This document shows positions 25,782 through 33,088 of a stretch of DNA of 64,000 nt, piece after piece. The notes beneath the pieces were generated by a model. The model was not told the DNA's origin. It ran no database searches and was given only the letters and a program-made list of their open reading frames with translations. Numbering within the stretch: the first letter of the stretch is position 1; each line of letters starts with the position of its first letter. The position numbers and the translations under genes were made by a program. This stretch comes from Neorhizobium galegae bv. officinalis (GTDB lineage: Bacteria > Pseudomonadota > Alphaproteobacteria > Rhizobiales > Rhizobiaceae): the NCBI GenBank assembly GCA_000985875.1, contig CCRI01000002.1:310001-374000 (forward strand). Reading direction: 5' to 3'.

Positions 25782-26768
25782 TTACAGGTCGAACGGATAC
25801 CGAAGCAGGTAATCGGTATCCTTGGCCGCCAGCGGCTTCCTGCATTCCGAACATACGACGATGGCCGAGAAATCATGACCGCAGGTCTTGTGGCGCAGGC
25901 GCATGGGTGGCTTGCCATCCGCGAGCCACCGGTCACCCCAGGCCATCATCACCAGCATCGGCTTGTAGAGATCGAGCCCCATCTGGGTAAACCGGTATTC
26001 GAACCGGTCGCCGGAATTGTAAGGCACTTTCCGGAATACGTCCGCCTGCACAAGCCTCGTCAGGCGATCGGCGAGAATATTGGTCGCGATACCGAGGTTC
26101 TCCCGCATTTCCTCGAAGCGCCTCACACCATGCCAGCCTTCGCGAAGGATAAGAAAGCTCCAGCGATCGCCAATAATACCGAGCGTGCGTGCAACCGAAC
26201 AAGGCCTAACCCTTTCCAGCAGCGCCGAGTCGGAACTCCTGCGCGACGTCAGCCGGTTTTCGACGGGGGCATAACCGGCGCCCGGTCCGTCACGGGGGGC
26301 CACTTCCTTGGCCGTAAAGGGCTCCAGGCACTCGCTGCAGACAGTCACCGGATGGCATTCGCAGCCGCAGGTCTTGTGGATCAACTGAAGCGGCGGCTCG
26401 TTATCACCTGCGAGCCATTTGTCGCCGAACTCCATCAACGACAGCATGGTCGAGAACAGTTCCTTGCCGCGAGCGGTCAGGAAGTATTGCTGACCTGGTT
26501 CGTTCGGCCGCTTCCCGAGGCTGACGATCTCGTTGGCGACCAGCACAGAAAGCCGGGATGAAAGGGTCTGGCGCGGAATGCCCAGCCGCTGCTGAAACTT
26601 GTCGAAACGACGCACGCCGAAATAGGCTTCACGAAGGATGAGGAAGCTCCAGGTGTCGAGAACGATCTCCATCGTCCGGCGCACGGATGAGTGCCGCTGA
26701 ACCAGCGGTGGCTTTTCCGACCCGATCGGCGACGGTGGATCCGTGAATATTTTAGCTATGTCGTTCAT
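25782..26768 (-). CDS. Tandem HxlR-type transcriptional regulator (two winged helices, two Cys-rich tails)
   Basis: The ATG at 26768 is chosen over an in-frame TTG at 26798, giving 328 residues. Two complete HxlR winged-helix units are fused: about residues 20-120 (VLDTWSFLILREAYFGVRRF, QRLGIPRQTLSSRLS) and 190-290 (IIGDRWSFLILREGWHGVRR, ENLGIATNILADRL). Each is followed by a Cys-rich tail (HKTCGCECHPVTVCSEC and HKTCGHDFSAIVVCSEC), possibly metal-binding. A monomer thus mimics a dimer with two unlike halves. It lies at the end of the catabolic region; a copy of the shared 19-bp motif stands in front of it, suggesting autoregulation. Confidence 0.85.
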   Translation of the reverse strand: MNDIAKIFTDPPSPIGSEKPPLVQRHSSVRRTMEIVLDTWSFLILREAYFGVRRFDKFQQRLGIPRQTLSSRLSVLVANEIVSLGKRPNEPGQQYFLTARGKELFSTMLSLMEFGDKWLAGDNEPPLQLIHKTCGCECHPVTVCSECLEPFTAKEVAPRDGPGAGYAPVENRLTSRRSSDSALLERVRPCSVARTLGIIGDRWSFLILREGWHGVRRFEEMRENLGIATNILADRLTRLVQADVFRKVPYNSGDRFEYRFTQMGLDLYKPMLVMMAWGDRWLADGKPPMRLRHKTCGHDFSAIVVCSECRKPLAAKDTDYLLRYPFDL

Positions 26769-27126
26769 GGTAACGCCATCCGTCTTCAAGCTAGGCAAAC
26801 TCCATCAAATCCGGACGATCATAAAGCATCAAGTCTAATATTGAAAGTTGCTCGACCCATTTTGAGTGGCCTCCTCAGGTAGCGCGACATGGCACACGGT
26901 GGACGTCGTGACACGGCAAAGCCTCTTAGTTCTTGAACGGGTATTCCCTGACGCATCAAGCTTTTTTTTCAATTGCCTGGTGATCCGTTGCGGCGCAGAA
27001 GCGCGAACTTGAGTTGCGCATTACGGTGATGTGATGCTGTCGAATTTTGTGCGATATCTGCATTTGATGGGACGCAACTAAACATGGCCGCCCCCTGGCC
27101 CTTTTTGCCGCTTTCCTGGCCCTTGA
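26769..27126. other. Intergenic region (358 bp) upstream of the tandem HxlR gene
   Basis: It contains the third copy of the shared motif (26831-26849) and must hold the regulator promoter. Beyond that I see only two GGGCCAGG direct repeats near 27090-27125 (minus strand) just past the EAL gene stop, and no gene or clear terminator. Confidence 0.4.
26831..26849. promoter_or_regulatory. Shared regulon motif, copy 3
   Basis: AAGTCTAATATTGAAAGTT matches the 19-mer at 21135-21153 at 16 positions, including the first ten without gap. It lies about 65-80 bp upstream of the tandem HxlR start. Candidate autoregulatory operator. Confidence 0.5.
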
Positions 27127-28479
27127 TTAGGAAAATTGCAAATCAGCGACGCCGGCAGGCCGTCCGAAAAGGTACCCCTGGCCATAATGACAGCCAAGCG
27201 CGCGTAGGGCGTGGTGCTCTGCAATGGTTTCCACACCTTCTGCGACGACGCGCTTTCCCAACGCCTTTGCCATATCGACAATGGCCTTTACGATGGCCTG
27301 ATCGGCGCTCGAACCCATCATCGCACGCACGAAGGAACCGTCGATCTTGATTTGGTCGTAGGGGAGCCCCTTGAGATGCACGAGTGAAGCATAGCCGGTA
27401 CCGAAATCGTCAAAAGCAACGATGAAGCCGGCCGCACGGAGCGCTTCAAGCTGGGCACCTATATTGCCGCCCTGCCCTGTCAGCATGACACCTTCCGTGA
27501 CCTCGATCTGGATCCGGAGAGGAGACAGTTCAAAGGACCGCGTCGCACCGATCACTTCATCCGCCAGGCAAGGATGCCCTGGCAACTCGATGAACTGGGA
27601 CGACGAAACGTTGATCGCGATGTGCCCGAAATCAATGCCGGCCAGCTCCCACGCCTTGGCTTGTGCGACGGCACTTTGCAAAACATAGCTGCCGATGCGC
27701 CTGGAGAGTGAAGGCTCTTCGAGAGCCGCGGCAAAAACTGATGGGCCGACCACTGATCCATCCGGCTTCTTCAGTCTTAGGAGAGCCTCAAAACCAACGC
27801 GTCGTCCGGTATCGAACGCTATCTTCGGCTGGTAATGGAGCATGAAGGAACCCTGCGCGAGCGCCGCTTCCGCAAGCGCCAGAGCCGTCCTATCTGCTTT
27901 GGAGCGATCCAGCTGGAGAGGATTGATCCGCGACAATAAATACTGGTCCTCGTGCTGAAGGAGGCGTTCCACGGCGCAGCGCGCCAGCCGCTCCAGCAAA
28001 CCGTGTATACCAGCGCTGAGGCGTCTTGGAACCCGATCGAGCACGCAAAGCGAGCCAAGCCGAAGCCCCGATTCGATTTCCAGCGGCGCGCCAGCATAAA
28101 AGCGGATCTTGTTGTTTCCAGTCACGAAGGGATTGTCGGCAAAGCGCCGGTCGCGAAGGGCGTCCGGCACGACAAACGGCCTCGGCGACCGGATTGTGTG
28201 GTCACAGAACGCGTCCGCCCTAAAAGAACCTTCGCCTTCTATACCCCGTTTCGACTTGAACCATTGGCGGTCGCTGTCGAGCAAGGTGACGAGGCCAATC
28301 GGCGTTCCGGCCGCAAGACAGGCAGCATCGACCAGGGCATCAAGAACCGGATCCGGATTATTGAGAACAATGCCCAACTCGTTCAGACGTTTAAGGCGAG
28401 CCCCCTCCTCCGTAGACGATCCTTGGGGTTGGGCCACCGTGGTCGCCGTAATATCATCGTAGGTAGCCGATTGAGGCAT
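27127..28479 (-). CDS. GAF-EAL domain cyclic-di-GMP phosphodiesterase
   Basis: 450 residues. A GAF domain covers about 35-165 (GTPIGLVTLLDSDRQWFKS, RFYAGAPLEIESGLRLGSLC), followed by an EAL domain at about 195-445. Catalytic parts are intact: FEALLRL, NVSSSQF, IEVTEGV, DDFGTGYASL, KIDGSFV, VAEGVET and GYLFGRP. It should hydrolyse c-di-GMP to pGpG with the GAF domain sensing a ligand. It is the third gene of an operon with a PilZ-like protein and a response regulator. Confidence 0.88.
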   Translation of the reverse strand: MPQSATYDDITATTVAQPQGSSTEEGARLKRLNELGIVLNNPDPVLDALVDAACLAAGTPIGLVTLLDSDRQWFKSKRGIEGEGSFRADAFCDHTIRSPRPFVVPDALRDRRFADNPFVTGNNKIRFYAGAPLEIESGLRLGSLCVLDRVPRRLSAGIHGLLERLARCAVERLLQHEDQYLLSRINPLQLDRSKADRTALALAEAALAQGSFMLHYQPKIAFDTGRRVGFEALLRLKKPDGSVVGPSVFAAALEEPSLSRRIGSYVLQSAVAQAKAWELAGIDFGHIAINVSSSQFIELPGHPCLADEVIGATRSFELSPLRIQIEVTEGVMLTGQGGNIGAQLEALRAAGFIVAFDDFGTGYASLVHLKGLPYDQIKIDGSFVRAMMGSSADQAIVKAIVDMAKALGKRVVAEGVETIAEHHALRALGCHYGQGYLFGRPAGVADLQFS

Positions 28480-28495
28480 GAGACTTCAACTCTCA

Positions 28496-29197
28496 TTATC
28501 GGGGGGCATCGCTCATGCGATAACCCACGCCGCGGATCGTCTTGATGGCGTGGCCGCTCGCGGGATCCAGTTCCGCAAGCTTGCCGCGCAGTCGATTGAT
28601 GTAGACGTCGATCGTTTTGTCGCGAGGGTCGTGCTCGCGAAACAGCGCCTGCCGGGCAATGCACGACTTTGGGCAATCATCACCCGCTTTGTCATGAAGT
28701 ACCTGCAATATCCTAGCTTCGAGTGCGGTGAGTGGCTGGCTCGCGCCATTGCAATCCAGTGATAGGCCCGCGATGTCGCAATCGATATTGCCGATTTTGA
28801 ACGCAGCGCCTTGCCGGGGCGGAACACGGCTGAGGCGTGCATCGTGCAAACGATGCACGCGGGCCCGCAGTTCTTTCACGCTGAATGGCTTCATCACGTA
28901 GTCGTCTGCACCGACACTGATAGCGTCAGCACGGCTGTCGGCATCACCAGCGCCGGAGATCATGATGATCGGGACGTCGGAACGTGAACGCGCATCGCGA
29001 AGCAGTTCCAGCCCGCTCCCGTCCGTCAGGTTGATATCGATGAGGATGCAATCATAAGCAGCGAGTTCATTCGAATGGATAAAGCGGTTCGCCTGCCTTA
29101 CGGATGCGAGGGAATCCAGGCGGTCCCGGGAATCCGACCAGTTGAGGCGCAACATTTCAACGACATCTCGCTGATCTTCGATGATCATTATGTTCAT
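28496..29197 (-). CDS. OmpR/PhoB-type response regulator
   Basis: 233 residues. The receiver domain has acidic residues EDQ near the start, the phosphoacceptor Asp54 in ILIDINL and Lys103 in VMKPFS. A winged-helix DNA-binding domain follows (LTALEARILQVLHDKAGD; KTIDVYINRLRGKL; IKTIRGVGYRM). The ATG overlaps the stop of the PilZ-like gene (ATGA). The probable partner is the hybrid kinase encoded divergently at 29817-32714. Confidence 0.9.
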   Translation of the reverse strand: MNIMIIEDQRDVVEMLRLNWSDSRDRLDSLASVRQANRFIHSNELAAYDCILIDINLTDGSGLELLRDARSRSDVPIIMISGAGDADSRADAISVGADDYVMKPFSVKELRARVHRLHDARLSRVPPRQGAAFKIGNIDCDIAGLSLDCNGASQPLTALEARILQVLHDKAGDDCPKSCIARQALFREHDPRDKTIDVYINRLRGKLAELDPASGHAIKTIRGVGYRMSDAPR

Positions 29198-29676
29198 GAT
29201 GTTTGCTTGCTTGTTTGGTCCATGCTTCCTTGCTGAGCATTGGGCGCAGATGGCATCGGACGTGCAGTTGGTCGCAGGTTTTCATCAGCTGATATGGCTC
29301 CTGGATCTAGTCTTTCCAAGGTAGAATACGGCGAGGTCATGCGCGCCAGCCGATTAACGAATTCCGGCTTCAGCGGTTTGACGAAGCAAAGATGCAGAAG
29401 CCCCTGATCTCGCTGAACGACTATACTCCCAACGACGACATCAAACCGTCCAAAAATAAGATAAAGGTGATCTGGAACCTGCGACTTTTCAGCGCGAACC
29501 GTCGCTCCGCCTTCACTGATCTCGAGAACGAGGCAGCGAAGGATCCGAGTTCGTTTCATCCACTTGCCGGTGAAGAGCATATTGCAGAAGAGCATAACAC
29601 TGCGGCGATACCATTTGCGGCTGTAAAAGTTGGACTCGACACGAGTGAGGTAAGTCGTTCTCTTTGTAGACGTCAT
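29194..29676 (-). CDS. PilZ-like domain protein
   Basis: 160 residues. The central part RTRILRCLVLEISEGGATVRAE resembles the PilZ pattern (Arg-rich lead, then D/ExSxGGA), with the later strand VVGSIVVQRDQGLLHLCFV. No membrane span. PilZ domains bind c-di-GMP, which agrees with the EAL gene two positions downstream. The canonical RxxxR is not exact, so ligand binding is uncertain. It heads the three-gene operon, divergent from the hybrid kinase. Confidence 0.65.
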   Translation of the reverse strand: MTSTKRTTYLTRVESNFYSRKWYRRSVMLFCNMLFTGKWMKRTRILRCLVLEISEGGATVRAEKSQVPDHLYLIFGRFDVVVGSIVVQRDQGLLHLCFVKPLKPEFVNRLARMTSPYSTLERLDPGAISADENLRPTARPMPSAPNAQQGSMDQTSKQTS

Positions 29677-29816
29677 GCCCTGGCCTCAATGCTTGCCGAA
29701 TCCCATCCGCCGCCGGAAGGCAAGGGACGACGCGACATTCGTTGCATCGATTAGAGCGCCTCACGATTAAACGACTGCGGCTTCAAATTTAAAAAAGATA
29801 AACAGGGCGATTTCTC

Positions 29817-32714
29817 GTGGATCGCGACGCCAACAGGGAATATCGACATCTTGTATCAACGACAATGAGGACGACAGAGAACATGCCACGAGGAAACGTT
29901 GGTGGCGCCACCGGCTTTCGCGCTCTCGTGACCAGTCTCAGGCAAGCCGTACTGGATCGATTTTCCGTTGGATTGCTCACCGGCGGGATCTCGGCTTTTG
30001 TCGTTGCCTGGCCCGCAACATATGCCTGGCTTTGGGTCGTCAGTGCCGCGCCTATCGTCGCTTGGTGGCAGTTCCGTCGCGGCGCAGCCACTCCTGAGGT
30101 TGCAAGCCGACAGAAGCCTGATCTTTATGGCGACCAAACCCTTCTCGAAATCGCTGGCAAGACGGCGAAGCTTGGTGGATGGGTCGTGCACCTGCCCGAC
30201 CGGAAACTACGGTGCTCGGATGAGACGTGGGCGATCCACGAGAGAACAGGGGACGAGGCCATCACCTTCGAAGAGGGGATCGGTTATTTCGCGCCCGAAT
30301 GGCAGAATAAGGTCGTTCGGCTCTTCGAGTCGTGCGTAACGACAGGCCTTCCCTACGACACCGAGGCGGAAATCATCACTGCCGCTGGCAGGCGAAAATG
30401 GGTCCGCGTGATTGGCGTGGCAATTCGCGATGACATGGACCGCGTCTCCCGGATCCAAGGCGCCTTTCAGGATATCGATGAGCGCAAGCGGTTGGAGAAT
30501 ACGGCCAGAGACCTCGAGCGGCGCTTTGCCGAATCCATGGAACACATCAGTGATGCATTCTTCCAGCTCGATCCCGATTGGCGCTTCACCTATCTGAACC
30601 ATCAGGCCGAACGTCTGCTCGAGCGCTCGCGTTCGGCGCTTCTTGGCTCCTCGATCTGGCAAGAGTTTCCAGAGGCCGCGTCGGGTGTGATCCGGCAACA
30701 CTACGAAGGCGCCGTCAGCGAAGGCAAGACGGCCGATTTCGAAGTCTTTTACGAGTCGCTCGACGTATGGTTTTCTGTTACTGCCTATCCAGGCCCGACA
30801 GGGTTGACCGTCTATTTCCGTGACGTCACGAAACGACGGGCTGCCGATCAGCAGCTGCACCTGCTGGAAATGGCGATCTCACGGATCGAAGACTTCGTCA
30901 TCATCACGACGGCCGGATCGCGGCCCGGAAACGGTCAAACGATCGTTTATGTCAATGACGCCTTCGTCAAGATCACTGGCTACTCATCAGACGATGCGTC
31001 TGGTCGCTCGCCGGGCTTCCTCCAAGGCAAGCGTACCGACGTCGCCACCATCGAGAAGATCAATCGCGCCATCGCACAGTCGAGGGCGATCCACGCAGAA
31101 CTCGTCAATTACGCTAAGGACGGTCGTGAATATTGGGTGGACATGCTCATCGCGCCAATCATCGGCCCTGATGGACGCGCAACCCATTTCGTGGCGACCG
31201 GCCGTGATATCACCGACCGCAAGAGAGCGGCGGAAAAGCTGGTCGAGAGCGAGGAACGCTTTGCAATCGTTGCCATGATGACGACGGACGCAGTCTGGGA
31301 TTGGGATATAAAAAACGGCCGTGTCCAATGGAACGGCAGCATCGCATCTATCTTTGGGCATGGCGAGGAACCGGTCGAGGACGGATTTGCGGCGTGGGAG
31401 GCCAAGATTCATCCGGACGACCGCTCACGCGTAGTATCAAGCTTGCTTGCCGCAATTGAGGACCAGGCTGAGACCTGGCAGGAAGAATACCGCTTCCGCC
31501 GTGGTGCTGGGACGTATGCCGAGGTTTTCGATCAGGGCCACATTATCCGAAACACTTCTGCCGAGGCGACTCGCATGGTAGGCGGTGTCCGCGATGTCAC
31601 CGAGACAAGATTGAAGGAAGCGAAAAGACTGCAGGCACAGCGGCTCGAAGCCATCGGTCAGTTGACCGGCGGTGTTGCTCATGACTTCAACAATTTGCTG
31701 ACGGTTCTCATCGGCACCGCGGAAACGCTGGCTGACGAAATTTCGGATCCGAGGCTTTCCGCCGTCGCGCAGCTTAATCACAAGGCTTCGCGGCAGGGCG
31801 CCGCCCTCACGCGCCAACTTCTGACCTTTGCAGGGCGACAGCCTCTCGAACCGGCAGCGCTGAATGTCAACGGCCCAATACTGGCAATGGAGGGATTGCT
31901 GTCGAGTGCACTCGGCGAGACAATCATGCTCAATCTGCAGCTCGATCCGGCCGCAGGTCACGTGCGAGCGGACGCGGCGCAACTGGAAGCCTCTATAGTG
32001 AACCTTTGCATCAACGCGCGTGATGCGATGCCAAACGGCGGCAAGGTGACCATTTCGACGGAACAAAGCAGTTGCGATGCGGTGGTCCGGATCGCGGATA
32101 GTGGGTTCGGCATGGACGCGGAGACGCGCGCCAAGGCCTTTGAACCTTTCTTCACGACAAAGCCCTTCGGCAAAGGCAGTGGGTTAGGACTTAGCATGGT
32201 CTACGGTTTCGTGCGGCAATCTGGGGGGCGGATCGAAATAGAATCGGAACCGGGCAAGGGAACGATCGTCTCCCTGTACTTTCCACGACTGGCTCCAACG
32301 GAAATACCTGCCGAGACTTCCGCGAGCGGGGTGTTGGATCGTGGCAATGAGCACATTCTTGTTGTCGAGGATGATACGATGGTTCGCGAATTCGCCGAAG
32401 GCACACTCATTTCTCTCGGGTATTCCGTAACATGTGCGGCCGACGCAACCGAAGCGTTGCGGATACTAAAAACAGACGGCCCATTCGATTTGGTTTTCTC
32501 CGACGTGGTTATGCCCGGGGAGATGGATGGCCGCGCTCTGGCCACAGAACTTATAAAGCAATATCCGATGCTCCCCGTCGTCCTGACGACCGGTTATGCG
32601 GATGTCGAAAGCATCGGCGCTGAATCGAGATTCCGACCACTTGTGAAGCCTTATTCGCGGCGGCAGCTTGCGGAGGCTCTTCGAGAGGCTATCGACGCCG
32701 CGCGTGATCACTAA
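29817..32714 (+). CDS. Hybrid sensor histidine kinase, multi-PAS with receiver domain
   Basis: Up to 965 residues from the GTG at 29817; ATGs at 29865 or 29883 are alternative starts. Two hydrophobic segments lie at about 40-77. Four PAS-like domains follow (about 105-600), then a HisKA domain with His ~622 in GGVAHDFNN, an HATPase domain (NARDAMPNGG, DSGFGMD, GKGSGLGLSMVYG) and a C-terminal receiver with Asp ~895 in FSDVVMP. The third PAS has the LOV-like sequence GRSPGFLQGKRTD, where photoactive LOV domains have GRNCRFLQG; the Cys is missing, so it is not a flavin-photocycle LOV. Likely partner of the divergent response regulator. Confidence 0.88.
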   Translation: MDRDANREYRHLVSTTMRTTENMPRGNVGGATGFRALVTSLRQAVLDRFSVGLLTGGISAFVVAWPATYAWLWVVSAAPIVAWWQFRRGAATPEVASRQKPDLYGDQTLLEIAGKTAKLGGWVVHLPDRKLRCSDETWAIHERTGDEAITFEEGIGYFAPEWQNKVVRLFESCVTTGLPYDTEAEIITAAGRRKWVRVIGVAIRDDMDRVSRIQGAFQDIDERKRLENTARDLERRFAESMEHISDAFFQLDPDWRFTYLNHQAERLLERSRSALLGSSIWQEFPEAASGVIRQHYEGAVSEGKTADFEVFYESLDVWFSVTAYPGPTGLTVYFRDVTKRRAADQQLHLLEMAISRIEDFVIITTAGSRPGNGQTIVYVNDAFVKITGYSSDDASGRSPGFLQGKRTDVATIEKINRAIAQSRAIHAELVNYAKDGREYWVDMLIAPIIGPDGRATHFVATGRDITDRKRAAEKLVESEERFAIVAMMTTDAVWDWDIKNGRVQWNGSIASIFGHGEEPVEDGFAAWEAKIHPDDRSRVVSSLLAAIEDQAETWQEEYRFRRGAGTYAEVFDQGHIIRNTSAEATRMVGGVRDVTETRLKEAKRLQAQRLEAIGQLTGGVAHDFNNLLTVLIGTAETLADEISDPRLSAVAQLNHKASRQGAALTRQLLTFAGRQPLEPAALNVNGPILAMEGLLSSALGETIMLNLQLDPAAGHVRADAAQLEASIVNLCINARDAMPNGGKVTISTEQSSCDAVVRIADSGFGMDAETRAKAFEPFFTTKPFGKGSGLGLSMVYGFVRQSGGRIEIESEPGKGTIVSLYFPRLAPTEIPAETSASGVLDRGNEHILVVEDDTMVREFAEGTLISLGYSVTCAADATEALRILKTDGPFDLVFSDVVMPGEMDGRALATELIKQYPMLPVVLTTGYADVESIGAESRFRPLVKPYSRRQLAEALREAIDAARDH

Positions 32715-33088
32715 CTCGGCAACAACCTCCCGCAGCCAAAGGCCCGAAGCGCTGAAAGAGGAAGTATTTCAGCAACTCTCTCAGCTCGGAAGGTCAACAC
32801 AGCGCCGCCCTTGGAGAGACAACCGCCTCGTCCATGGAACCGAACCTCTCCTTTGGGGACTGCCACTCGTTGATATCAGGCGGCGGAAAAGGAATTGCCG
32901 CGATGAACCACATAGGAGCATCTGGCGTCACGTTAATCAACCTCAAGAGGTATCGGCATCTGGCGAGGCGGCATCGCAGAAGGCATGATGTCTCCGCAAC
33001 AGGTTATCGTCCTCTTCGAGCCGATGGCGGCGATGGACCTCGATTATTGCGCAAACAGCTGGGATGACGCTGACGAGACGAACTGGCG
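32715..33088. other. Intergenic region (374 bp) between convergent hybrid kinase and aconitase genes
   Basis: I see no recognisable gene or clear terminator here. A 35-codon frame from 32985 (MMSPQQVIVLFEPMAAMDLD...) runs into the 3' end of acnA on the other strand; it has only a weak AGAAGG upstream and no known relative, so it is not called. Confidence 0.35.
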
